64,000 bases of DNA from Acidobacteriaceae bacterium (GTDB taxonomy: Bacteria > Acidobacteriota > Terriglobia > Terriglobales > Acidobacteriaceae), in contig DAIDKP010000016.1 of NCBI GenBank assembly GCA_027449965.1, forward strand, positions 120,195 to 184,194, written 5' to 3'. The position numbers were made by a program, and so were the translations under genes. Within the stretch, counting starts at the first letter, position 1, and each line of letters starts with the position of its first letter. Shown here piece after piece: positions 8,807-18,700 of the stretch. The notes beneath the pieces were generated by a model that worked only from the letters and a program-made list of their open reading frames with translations, was not told where the DNA came from and ran no database searches.

Positions 8807-10285
8807 ATGTGGTTTCTTGGCATGGATATCGGAACCGGCGGCACACGTGCCGTCCTCGTGGATGAGCAGGGCTCCATCGTCAGCTCCGCCTCTGCCGAGC
8901 ACGCGCCCTTTCGCACGCCGCATCCAGGCTGGGCCGAGCAGGACCCGGAAGACTGGTGGCGCGCCGCCGTCCTGGCCATCCGTGGCGCTCTGGCCGCCGC
9001 GCCTCAGCCGCGCCAACCCATCTCCGGCATCGGACTCACCGGCCAGATGCACGGCGCCGTGCTGCTCGACGCCGCCGGCCAGGTCCTCCGACCATCCCTC
9101 ATCTGGTGCGACACGCGCACCCAGCCGCAGTGCGACTGGCTCCACGCCACACTCGGCTACGACCGCCTCATCGAGCTGACCTGCAATCCCGCTTTGCCCA
9201 ACTTCACCCTCACCAAGCTCCTCTGGGTCAAGCAGCACGAGCCGGAGATCTTCGCCCGCACCGCGCACATCCTCTGCCCCAAGGATTACGTCCGCTTCCG
9301 CCTCACCGGCGCTTACGCCATCGACGTGCAGGAGGCCAGCGGAACGCTCCTGCTCGATGTCACACATCGCCGCTGGTCCTCGGAGGTCGCAGCAGCCGCC
9401 GGCATCCCTGAATCCTGGCTGCCACAGGTCTTTGAATCCACCGACGTCTGCGCCTCCATCTCCGCTGCCGCAGCCGCGGAAACCGGCCTTGCCGCGGGCA
9501 CACCCGTCGTCGCCGGAGCAGGCGACCAGGGAGCCGGAGCCGTCGGCATGGGCATCCTCGCACCCGGCTCTGTTTCGGCCACCATCGGAACCTCCGGCGT
9601 CGTCTTCGCCGCCACGGCGAGCCCCGTCAAAGACCCGAAAGGCCGCCTGCATACCTTCTGCCACGCCGTCCCCGGACGCTGGCATGTCATGGGCGTCACG
9701 CAGTCGGCTGGCCTCAGCTTCCGCTGGCTTCGCGAAACCTTTTTCCCCGGCCAGGACTACGACGCGCTCACACAGGCCGCTCAGGCCATTCCTCCCGGCA
9801 GCAACGGCCTGCTTTGGGCGCCATACCTGCTCGGCGAGCGCACGCCGCACCTCGACCCCGAGGTCCGCGCCTCGTTTGCCGGGATACACAGCAGCCACTC
9901 CTCGGCCCATTTCACACGTGCTGTTCTTGAGGGCGTCGCCTACTCGCTCAACGACACCTTCACGCTCTTTGCCGAACTCGGCATTCCCGTCTCGGCCATC
10001 CGACTCGGCGGCGGCGGAGCGCGTGGTCCGCTCTGGCGCAGGATTCAGGCCGCAATCTACGGGCTGCCCGTGGAGATTCTCACCGCGGAAGAAGGCGGAG
10101 CCTTCGGATCAGCGCTCATGGCCGGTGTGGGCGTCGGTCACTGGGCCTCACTCGACAATGCCTGCGGCAACGCCATCACTGTCGCGGAGCGCATCACGCC
10201 CGATTCACCCGCCCTCACCGCATATCGCGAGGGCTACGCTCGATGGCGCAAGCTCTATCCAGCTCTTGCCACACTTCGCGGCTGA
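8807..10285 (+). CDS. xylB: Xylulokinase
   Basis: A 492-residue FGGY-family sugar kinase that phosphorylates D-xylulose to feed the pentose phosphate pathway. The first domain begins MDIGTGGTRAVLVDEQG (phosphate-binding loop) and contains GLTGQMHG. The second domain has the catalytic-base motif GAGDQGAGAVGMG, GTSGVVFA and the signature GGGGARGPLWRRIQAAIYGLPV. The length matches bacterial XylB. The ATG is preceded by GAGGTGA. No xylose isomerase is adjacent. It would serve the GH3 and GH43 enzymes in this window if they release xylose. Confidence 0.9.
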   Translation: MWFLGMDIGTGGTRAVLVDEQGSIVSSASAEHAPFRTPHPGWAEQDPEDWWRAAVLAIRGALAAAPQPRQPISGIGLTGQMHGAVLLDAAGQVLRPSLIWCDTRTQPQCDWLHATLGYDRLIELTCNPALPNFTLTKLLWVKQHEPEIFARTAHILCPKDYVRFRLTGAYAIDVQEASGTLLLDVTHRRWSSEVAAAAGIPESWLPQVFESTDVCASISAAAAAETGLAAGTPVVAGAGDQGAGAVGMGILAPGSVSATIGTSGVVFAATASPVKDPKGRLHTFCHAVPGRWHVMGVTQSAGLSFRWLRETFFPGQDYDALTQAAQAIPPGSNGLLWAPYLLGERTPHLDPEVRASFAGIHSSHSSAHFTRAVLEGVAYSLNDTFTLFAELGIPVSAIRLGGGGARGPLWRRIQAAIYGLPVEILTAEEGGAFGSALMAGVGVGHWASLDNACGNAITVAERITPDSPALTAYREGYARWRKLYPALATLRG

Positions 10286-10504
10286 GCCATTGGGATTCTT
10301 CCCGCGACCAAGGCATAGCACAGTCTCTCCATCCAGGCAAAGGCATATCTCTGGCCGTTCTGCCCTGCATCCGGAACGGCCACGCTTCACCACACGAAAA
10401 TCGACCCCGAAGTTCCCGAACTTTAGGGCTTTCGCTTCGATGCACAACTCGGTTATCGTTATTGCGAGCGCAGTTTGCACGCCCGGCGCACTTGGAGCAT
10501 CTTC

Positions 10505-12775
10505 ATGCCTGAAGCGATTCTTGACGCAACCCAGTCTTCATCCAGCCAAAGTGGTAATACCAGTTCCGTCCTCGGCAAGCCTACGCCGCGCATCGACGGC
10601 CCGCTGAAGACGACCGGCACCGCGCAATACGCCGCCGACTATCACTTCCCCGGCATGACCTACGCATGGCCTGTTGCCAGCACCATTGGCAGCGGCAAGA
10701 TCCTCTCCATCGACGCCACACAGGCGCAGAAGATGCCCGGCGTACTGCTGGTTCTGCATCATGGCAACATCACATCGCTGTATCGCGTCGGTCCCGGCAG
10801 CTTCAGCGGCCGCGCCGGCGAGTCGCGACCGCTTTTTGCCGATGACATCGTGCGCTACTACGGTCAATATGTCGCGATGGTCGTGGCTGAAACCCTCGAA
10901 CAGGCGCAAGCTGCCGCGGCCACCCTTCAGGTGCAGTATCAGGCAGATACACCCAACGTCTCCACCGAACTCAGCGATCCGCAGACGGCGGATCTGCCGC
11001 TGCACACCGAAAGCAAGCGCGGCGACGTCGAAGCGGGATTTGCCTCCGCGCCCGTGCAGATCGATGCAACCTACGTAACGCCCACCGTCACGCACAATCC
11101 CATGGAGATGCACGGCACCGTCGCCGTATGGGACGGTAGGCGGTTCACTCTTTATGAGTCATCCCAGGGCGTCGTCAACCATCTGAACGTGATGGCGGAG
11201 ATGCTCGGCGTTCCCCGAGAAAATATTCAGGTCATCTGCCGTTTCATGGGTTCCGGCTTCGGTGGCAAGCTCTTTCCCTGGCCCCATTCCCTCATGGCCG
11301 CCATTGCCAGCCGCGAGCTGGTGCGCCCGGTCAAGATTTACGTCCCACGCGATCTGATGTTCACTGCGGTGGGCCATCGACCCGAAACGCAGCAGCGCAT
11401 CCGCATCGGCGCGCAGCATGACGGGAAGCTCGTCAGCATTCATCAGGATTACCGCAACCAGACCTCGCTCGGCGACGACTTCCGCGAAAACTGCGGCGAA
11501 GCCACACCCCTGCTCTACAGCACACCCAATCTCCTGGTGACATCTGCTCTGGTTCGCCGTAACATCGGCGCACCCACACCGATGCGCGGTCCAGGCGCTG
11601 TGCCCGGCCTCTTCGCTCTGGAATCGGCAATGGATGAGCTGGCCATCAAGCTGGTCATGGACCCGGTCGAGTTGCGCATCAAGAACGACACTCTCACCGA
11701 CGAGAGCAATGGCAAGCCGTTCTCCTCGCGCCACTACAGGGAATGCCTGCAGGTGGGAGCAGAGCGCTTCGGCTGGGCCAAACGCACGCCAGCCGTCGGC
11801 TCGATGAAGCAGGGCGACCTGGTGCTCGGCTGGGGTGTTGCGGGGGCAAGCTGGGGAGCATTCCGTGGCGGCGCGCAGACCGTAGTCTCCTTGCTCGACG
11901 ATGGCTCTATCCGGGCAAGCTGTGCCACCCAGGACGTTGGAACCGGAACCTATACGATCTTCGCCCAGGTGGTGAACGACAAGACCGGCGTTCCGCTTGA
12001 TCGAATCCAGGTCATCCTCGGAGACAGCTCGCTGATTCCCGGCCCAACCTCCGGCGGATCGGTGGTTACGGCAACGGTGATCCCGGCCATTGCCGACGGC
12101 GCGGAAAAAGCCATGCAAACCATGCTCGAGCTGGCCGTGAACACGCCCGGCTCGGCATTCCAGGGCAAGCCCGCGTCCTCGCTTGCCTTCACCGATGGCA
12201 TGGTCCACATCAAGACGCAGCCCGCTTCTTCCGGACAAAGTTTCCAGTCTCTGCTGCGCCTGGCCAACGTGGAAGCGGTTCATGGTGAGGGCCAGTCGGC
12301 TCCGCTCTACGCTTTGCCGCAGGCCCGAAACGTCTCCACTCACTCCTTCGGCGTTCACTTCGCGGAAGTTACCTGGGATGCCGGGATTGCCCGGCTGCGC
12401 GTGAGCCGCATTGTCAGCGTCATCGACGCAGGCCGCATCCTCAATCCCAAGGCAGGCGCGAATCAGATCATGGGCGCGGCGGTGATGGGTGTCGGCATGG
12501 CGATGCTGGAACAGACAATCTACGAGCCAAATACCGCGCATCCCATCAACAACAACTTCGCCGACTACCTGGTCAGTACCGCTGCGGACTGTCCGAAGAT
12601 CGACGTTCACTTCCTCGATTATCCGGACCATGCGATGGGAGAGTATGGCGCGCGCGGCATCGGCGAAATCGGACTGGCTGGCGTGGCCCCAGCCATCGCC
12701 AACGCGGTCCATCATGCTACCGGAGTGCGCGTCCGCAAGCTGCCCATCACCATCGAAGACCTGCTGACCGCCTGA
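10505..12775 (+). CDS. Xanthine dehydrogenase-family molybdenum-binding large subunit (aldehyde oxidoreductase type)
   Basis: A 756-residue large subunit of a molybdenum hydroxylase, similar in layout to PaoC. It has the first domain (GKPTPRIDGPLKTTGTAQYAADY), the Mo-cofactor segment FMGSGFGGK, TPMRGPGAVPGLFALESAMDELA, and near the C-terminus GARGIGEIGLAG with the catalytic glutamate E721. The ATG at 10505 has GGAG seven bases upstream and was preferred over one 30 bases earlier. The partner 2Fe-2S and FAD subunits, which usually sit directly upstream, are absent: xylulokinase is there instead. No Tat signal is present. Confidence 0.85.
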   Translation: MPEAILDATQSSSSQSGNTSSVLGKPTPRIDGPLKTTGTAQYAADYHFPGMTYAWPVASTIGSGKILSIDATQAQKMPGVLLVLHHGNITSLYRVGPGSFSGRAGESRPLFADDIVRYYGQYVAMVVAETLEQAQAAAATLQVQYQADTPNVSTELSDPQTADLPLHTESKRGDVEAGFASAPVQIDATYVTPTVTHNPMEMHGTVAVWDGRRFTLYESSQGVVNHLNVMAEMLGVPRENIQVICRFMGSGFGGKLFPWPHSLMAAIASRELVRPVKIYVPRDLMFTAVGHRPETQQRIRIGAQHDGKLVSIHQDYRNQTSLGDDFRENCGEATPLLYSTPNLLVTSALVRRNIGAPTPMRGPGAVPGLFALESAMDELAIKLVMDPVELRIKNDTLTDESNGKPFSSRHYRECLQVGAERFGWAKRTPAVGSMKQGDLVLGWGVAGASWGAFRGGAQTVVSLLDDGSIRASCATQDVGTGTYTIFAQVVNDKTGVPLDRIQVILGDSSLIPGPTSGGSVVTATVIPAIADGAEKAMQTMLELAVNTPGSAFQGKPASSLAFTDGMVHIKTQPASSGQSFQSLLRLANVEAVHGEGQSAPLYALPQARNVSTHSFGVHFAEVTWDAGIARLRVSRIVSVIDAGRILNPKAGANQIMGAAVMGVGMAMLEQTIYEPNTAHPINNNFADYLVSTAADCPKIDVHFLDYPDHAMGEYGARGIGEIGLAGVAPAIANAVHHATGVRVRKLPITIEDLLTA

Positions 12776-12800
12776 CAGGGGGCGGTATTCCGTCGCTCTG

Positions 12801-14525
12801 TCAGGGTTTCGTGCCCGAGGCGCCCGAAGCGTTCGCCGCTTCCAGCTCCACGGCTTTGGCGCGTTCCGCACCAGCCTCCGCGCTGCGCCCCTGACGATCC
12901 AACGCCACCGCAAGCTGGCGATGCGCCTCCGCATCACTCGGATCGGCTGCAATCGCCTCCTGAAACCGCGACACAGCATCGGAAATCTGTCCCCGCGCCA
13001 GCAACTGGTTTCCAGCATTCGTGCTGAACTGCGCGCGTTGACGATTCACCGCCACGCGCGTCAGATCGGCTGCCTCTTTCCGCAGCGCCACAGCTTCTTC
13101 ATGTTTCCCCTCAGCGGCAAGAACAGAAGCCAGGGTAATCCGAGGTCCGGGCTGGCCCGGCAGCAGCTCCATTGCTCGTCGAAGCGCTCGTTCCGCTTCC
13201 TTGAACTGATGCAACTGGTTCAGTACGCTGCCCAGAATCGCCCATCCATCGCCATTTTGCGGTCGCAACGCAAGCGCCGTGCGCAGTGAATCGGCAGACT
13301 CGTCGAGCTTGCCAAGCTGCATCTGCAGGATTCCAAGCGTATACGGAGGATCGGGCAGCCGCGGATCAAGCGCTGCCGCCGTCTGCAACTCCTTCACCGC
13401 GTCGTCCATTCTGTCTTGTAGCTTGTAAGCCAGACCGAGGTCGTAGTGCAGCTCAGGATTCTTTGCATCCAGCTTCGATGCTGCCTGAAACTCGCGAATC
13501 GCCGCATTGAAATCCGACATTTGAAGATCGGCAACACCAGCATCCTCATGAAAGACAGGGTTGTCGACCTGGATGGCCAGTGCACGCAGAAAATAGGGCA
13601 TTGCCTCTTTCGCTTTGCCTGTCTCTGTCAGCGCCAGACCCAGATTATTGAGTGCGGAGGCGTTCTTTGCATCCTCGGCCACGGCGCGTTCAAAATATGG
13701 AATTGCCTCTGTCTGCCGGCCCAATCGCTGGAGGCTCATCGCAAGTGCCAGATCTGCACCAGATGGCGCAGGCGCCGGAGGTGTCGCAGTCTCGGCACGT
13801 ACAGCGGCCAGCAATGGAGTGAGCGCTTCGTCGTCGCGCTCTTCTCCGGCCAGCAGCAGTCCAAGCTGCAACTGAATCGCCGCATTCTTTGGAGCCAGCT
13901 CCACCGCCGTTCGCAGCTCCTGCTCGGCATCCGTCGGCTGCTGCTCCTGCTCCAACGCCACGCCCAGATGCATGTGAACCATGGCAGCCGTTGCGGAATC
14001 TACAGGAGCTTTGCCGAGGATGCCAAGCGCTTTCCGAAACTCTGCCTCGGCTTGCGGCCACTGCTTTTGCTGCGCCAGCAGCGATCCGAGCTGATCGTCG
14101 AGGGTCGGATCGGTGGGGTCCACTGCGACCGCATTCCGTAGCTGCGCCTCGGCCGTAGCGGAGTTGCTCGCAGTTCCCGCAAGCGACGCATACGCCTTCG
14201 CCAGATTGCTCCGGATGCCGGGGTCGTCCGGCTTCAACGCCAGCGCCTGCTTCAGCTCCGGAATCGCCTGATCGGCATGTCCAAGCTGCACCAGAACCGC
14301 ACCGAGCGCCATGTGCCCCTCGGGCAGTTGCGGAGCCAGCCGCACCACGCGCGCAAAGTCTGCGCGAGCTTCATCCAGATGCTGCGCTTCCAATGCCGCA
14401 TATCCCGCATGGAATGCCTGATTCGCCTGCTGCAGTTTGCCCACTGCCTGCCGCGTTCCACTGGAATTGGCCGGCTGCGCGAATGCTGACACACCTGCCA
14501 GTACCCACACGATCCCGGATCGCAT
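12801..14525 (-). CDS. Secreted TPR-repeat protein
   Basis: A 574-residue protein with a signal peptide (SGIVWVLAGVSAFAQ) followed almost entirely by tetratricopeptide repeats from about residue 25 to 560; each unit carries the TPR spacing (for example NASALNNLGLALTETGKAKEAMPYFLRAL). TPR arrays bind proteins, and this one is probably periplasmic. The ATG at 14525 was chosen over a GTG at 14537 because AGGGA sits four to five bases before it. It lies about 15 bases after the stop of the preceding TPR gene on the same strand, so the two are an operon downstream of the TonB receptor. The partner is unknown. Confidence 0.85.
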   Translation of the reverse strand: MRSGIVWVLAGVSAFAQPANSSGTRQAVGKLQQANQAFHAGYAALEAQHLDEARADFARVVRLAPQLPEGHMALGAVLVQLGHADQAIPELKQALALKPDDPGIRSNLAKAYASLAGTASNSATAEAQLRNAVAVDPTDPTLDDQLGSLLAQQKQWPQAEAEFRKALGILGKAPVDSATAAMVHMHLGVALEQEQQPTDAEQELRTAVELAPKNAAIQLQLGLLLAGEERDDEALTPLLAAVRAETATPPAPAPSGADLALAMSLQRLGRQTEAIPYFERAVAEDAKNASALNNLGLALTETGKAKEAMPYFLRALAIQVDNPVFHEDAGVADLQMSDFNAAIREFQAASKLDAKNPELHYDLGLAYKLQDRMDDAVKELQTAAALDPRLPDPPYTLGILQMQLGKLDESADSLRTALALRPQNGDGWAILGSVLNQLHQFKEAERALRRAMELLPGQPGPRITLASVLAAEGKHEEAVALRKEAADLTRVAVNRQRAQFSTNAGNQLLARGQISDAVSRFQEAIAADPSDAEAHRQLAVALDRQGRSAEAGAERAKAVELEAANASGASGTKP

Positions 14526-14539
14526 GATGTCCCTCACAT

Positions 14540-15643
14540 CTACCTTCCCGTTCCTTGTGGAGGATTCTGCGCGGGCTTGGGATCATTGCGATGCTGGATG
14601 TCGATCGACATTCGATACTCACGAGCCGCCAACTCCATCTCTCCCATTGCCCGATACGCCTGCCCGAGTTGCGTATGTGTGACCGCGTTGCCTGGGTCCA
14701 TGTGCTCGGCATGAACCAGATAATGCACCGCTTCCGCCGGTTCACCCATCCGCGTCAGCGCCTCGCCCAGCAGGATGTACGGGCCGGTATCGTTCGGCTC
14801 CAGCAGCACCGCTCGATTCAGCACCTTGCGCGCCAGTTCATACTGACCATTCCGCACATAGGCGTCGCCCAGATGCTCATAGAGGTTTCCATTCAGAGGA
14901 TTCAGCTTTTCTTCGGCCTGCAACTCGCGAATCGCTGTCGGCAGATCAGCTCGGGCCAGGGCGATCTCCCCCAGCAACTGGTGAGCTTCCGGAAGCCTGG
15001 GGTCGATCGCCAGCGCTTTTTGGACGAACAAAGTCGCCTCATCGGTAAACTCTCGTCGCAGCAGCAGCCGCGCCGTCGCCACATACGCCGCGGGTGAATC
15101 CGGAGGAAATCCAAATTGAGCAGCAAAGGCGTGGCGGGCGTCGTCGTAGCGCTTCACATCCATGTAGCACAGGCCCAGCACATACTCCGGATCGATATTG
15201 GCTGAGCTGACCGTCTGGTTGGCGCGCTCCAGCAATGGAATCGCCAGTTCAGGATGCGCCAGACGATAGAGTGTCACTCCGCTCATCTCCATCGCTTCGC
15301 GGTCGGTTGGATCCTGCTGCAGGGCCTTGGCAAACGCCGCTTCGGCCTCGACCAGCATCTGCTTCTGATACAGAATCTCGCCACGCAGCCGCTCGACACC
15401 GGCTGGCTCGGGCTGCTTCTGCGCCAGAATATCCAGCAGCGACATCGCCGGATCCAGATGTCCCCGCGCGGCCAGCCGCTTGGCTTGGTCAAAGGTGGCG
15501 GGCGCAGTCGGGACGCTCGTTCGGTCCGTGACTGCTACCTGTTGGGCCTGCATAGGTAAAAGCGCGGCACAACTGAGGACAGCAACCACTGCAGTCGCTC
15601 CAATAAACTCTGATAGCACTCCGAGGAAACGCAACTCCATCAT
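14540..15643 (-). CDS. Secreted TPR-repeat protein, first of a pair
   Basis: A 367-residue protein with an N-terminal hydrophobic signal (TAVVAVLSCAALLPMQAQ) and about nine tetratricopeptide units up to residue 350 (for example YEHLGDAYVRNGQYELARKVLNRAV). It probably works with the next TPR gene, which begins about 15 bases after its stop. No Shine-Dalgarno sequence precedes the ATG-ATG start. Instead TAGACT lies six bases upstream, as expected for a leaderless message. A hairpin separates it from the TonB receptor gene upstream on the same strand. Confidence 0.83.
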   Translation of the reverse strand: MMELRFLGVLSEFIGATAVVAVLSCAALLPMQAQQVAVTDRTSVPTAPATFDQAKRLAARGHLDPAMSLLDILAQKQPEPAGVERLRGEILYQKQMLVEAEAAFAKALQQDPTDREAMEMSGVTLYRLAHPELAIPLLERANQTVSSANIDPEYVLGLCYMDVKRYDDARHAFAAQFGFPPDSPAAYVATARLLLRREFTDEATLFVQKALAIDPRLPEAHQLLGEIALARADLPTAIRELQAEEKLNPLNGNLYEHLGDAYVRNGQYELARKVLNRAVLLEPNDTGPYILLGEALTRMGEPAEAVHYLVHAEHMDPGNAVTHTQLGQAYRAMGEMELAAREYRMSIDIQHRNDPKPAQNPPQGTGR

Positions 15644-15649
15644 GGTTTC

Positions 15650-15655
15650 AGTCTA
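15650..15655 (-). promoter_or_regulatory. -10 box TAGACT for a leaderless TPR gene
   Basis: TAGACT on the minus strand ends six bases before the ATG at 15643. No Shine-Dalgarno sequence is present. The spacing puts the transcription start at or next to the initiation codon. Confidence 0.45.
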
Positions 15656-15668
15656 TTCTGCAAACTCG

Positions 15669-15692
15669 AATGGGGAGCCGAAGCTCCCCATT
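15669..15692 (-). terminator. Hairpin after the TonB receptor gene
   Basis: A perfect 10-base stem (AATGGGGAGC with its complement) closes a four-base loop that reads TTCG on the minus strand. It lies between the receptor stop and the TPR gene start. The T run is weak, so termination may be partial. Confidence 0.6.
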
Positions 15693-15726
15693 CTGAGGGT
15701 TGATGGTGCGGTTGGATGTGCCTGGA

Positions 15727-18700
15727 CTAGAACTGGACGCGCGCTGAGAAGACCAACTGGCGCGGTCCCGGTCCAGGTGCCTCACCTGTGATCGAACCCA
15801 CATTCAGCAGGTAACCGCCAGGGTTGCCTGGATTGATGTGGTTGAACGCGTTGTAGGCGTCCATACGCAGCTGAGTCAGCACGTTGTGCCACACGTTCAT
15901 GTTCTTCAGCAGCGCCAGATCGACGTTGTAGAAGCTAGGTCCGAAGTACTGGTTACGACCACCGTTGCCGATTTGGTCCAGCCCCGGATCCGAGAATCCG
16001 CTGCTGCCCAGTGTGACCGGTTGATAGAACGTCCAGCCCTGTCCCGGGACAAAGGAGCTCAGCTTCGTGTGCAGCTTGATCCCCGGTGCAATGTTCGGGT
16101 AGCAAGGAGCACCCGTACTTGGTCCATTGGGCAGGTCCGGTCCAAGCGCAGTCGAGCAGTTGACGCCCAGACTGAACGGAAGACCACTGGCGATGTTATA
16201 GGTTCCGGACAGTTCCCATCCACCGACGATCAGATCCGTAGCCTTGTTGGCATCCGGCAGGAACTGCTTGCCTTTGCCAAAGGGCAGATCGTAGCTGCCG
16301 TAGAGGGTCGCCGAGTGGTGACGCACGTTGCTGTCGTTGCCATAGGCAACGCGCTGGCTCCAGGTGGCATAGCCGCTGGCAAAGTCCGTTGCATGTGCGA
16401 ATTGGTAGTTTGCGTTGACAGCCAGTCCCTTCCACATCGCCTGCGCCAGCGTGATCTGCAGCGCATTGAAGTGGGTGTTCTGGTTGTCGCCATAGTAGCT
16501 GATGCCCTGTGACCATCCGCAGGCTCCCGCCGGCAGATTCGGATCGCTGGGCTGCATGTAGTTCGGGTCAGAGCATGCTTGCAGCTTCATCCCATAGTAG
16601 CGTTGCAGATACAGCGGATTCGAAGTGGCACCAAACTGATTCGGCGTGCTGGGAGCTTTTGGATCCCAGTGCAACGTCTGGCCGTTGATACTCATCGAGC
16701 CAGGCATCGTGATGCCTTCTTCGTTCGGGTTGGTATTGTTGCCGTCGCCATCGCTCAGAGTGTGTGTTCCCTTATTGCCCACGTAAGCTACCGTCAGCGA
16801 AAGGGTCGGCGTCAGAGCGCGCTGATACGATACGTTCCACGCATCGAGCGTCGGATACTGCATCGGATTCGGACGAGCCTTGGTTGTGACCAGGCTGCCT
16901 GGGTTTGGCAACAGGCCGCTGTTGGGAACCGAAACCGGCGTGTATGTCAAAGGACCACCGCCACTCGGCTGCGCGCTGCCATCGTTGCCCGGATTACAAC
17001 CCGGGTTATCTGCAGGTGAACCAAGGCAGAAAGCCTGCGTGGTGCCGCCCGCATTGCTGATGCTCTGGTTGGCGAGCACAGGCAGGTTCTGTGTGACTAC
17101 GTGACCGAAGACAGAGCCGAAGACGCCGATGTCGAAGCTGCGTCCATAACCAGCGCGGATCACATCCTTCTCGTCCATCTGGTAGGCCAGACCCAGACGC
17201 GGTTCAAACATCTTCATCGCATCGAAGTTCCAGCCCATGTCGGAAGGAATGCTGCCGATGCCCGCAACGTGGAGATAGCCGTCGTTGAGGTTCATCAGTG
17301 CACCGTTGCCCGGCCCATTCACCGTCTCCGGGAAGTAGCCCTCCCAGCGAACGCCGATGTTGGCCGTCAGCTTGTTGGTTGCGCGCCAGGTATCCTGCGC
17401 ATAGAAGAACATGCGCTTCTGGAATTCCTTGGCATTGGTGGAGGTGGAAACGTAACGGTTGAAGCTGGTTACGTCGCCCAGAGCGAAGGTAGCAAAGCCG
17501 AGGCCTGTGCCGCCGGCACCGTTTTGCGCCGTCTCCTGTGCGTTGAAGTTCAGCAGACCCGCGCGATCGTTATCCGAGGGAACGCGGAGGTTGCGACCGT
17601 AACGAAGATCCATGCCGACCTTGATCTCGTGATTCTTGATCGTTTTGGTCCAGTTGTTCACAATCTGGAACTGGTCTTCGCGCTCGGTCAGAGGACAGTT
17701 ACAACGGCTGATGTTCAGGCCGTCGCCATAGAGCGGCTGCTGCGCTCCGCCTGGCAGCGTCTGAATGAAGAAGCCCGGCGAACCACCCGTGTAGAACGTA
17801 CCAAAATTGATGCCCGGAATGCCAAGCGTGTTGGCGAATTCCGTGCTCTGATCGTTCTTCTGGTCAGCAATGTTGTAACGCAGATAACCCAAACGAAGAT
17901 CAGCAATCAAGGTTGGGCTGAAGACGTAATCCGAGCCAATGGCAAGGCTGTCGTCGGCGCTCGTCGACTGGCCACCATAGCCACCGATGCCGAAGCCGGG
18001 ACCGCCTGCACCCACTCCGCCGCCCGCAGGATCGTACATCTGAGCACCAGCCAGCGTATCAGTCCAGCGAGAGAAGCGGACGAAAGCATTCGCCTTTTCG
18101 TTGATTGTGTCATCCACGCGTACGGTCCACAGGTTGCTGTTGAAAAGACCCGTTCCCTGCTCGGTCGAGTTTGCGTCCAGACCGCTCAGGTCGCCACCCG
18201 ACTCCTTCAGCACGTATGGCTGGAGGTAGGTGAGCATGTTCGTCCACTGCTTGCTGACTTGCGAAGTTGGAATGGTATTCCCAGGGAACGGGTTTCCACC
18301 GCCAGCCGCGCTGTTGTCAAAAATTTGCCCCTTACTTCCGAGCGCGTTGAGGTACTCGCTGAAATCGCAACCCGGAACTCCGCTGGGGCCGGTGATCTGC
18401 CCCAAGCAGCTTTGCGTCAGGATCTTGCTGGGCAACGTATTAACGGCGACAGAGCCGACCTTCTGACGCTGACCTTCATAGGCACCAAAGAAGAAGAGAC
18501 GATTCTTCAGAATCGGCCCGCCGATCGTACCGCCAAACTTGTTCTTGATACCCGGCGCAGGCGCTCCCGCAAAGGGATCCTTTGCCAGGTTCGCATTGCC
18601 CGTACGGAAGTCGTACGCGCTGCCGTGGAAGCTGTTGGAACCAGACTTGGTCTGGACCGTCTCCACGGCGGCCACGGCCTTGCCCAGCTCAGCATCAAAG

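Noticed and set aside
11159..13018. A 619-codon open frame antisense to the molybdenum hydroxylase
   Set aside because: The sense gene has all expected motifs. The antisense frame also runs into the next TPR gene without regard to its boundaries.
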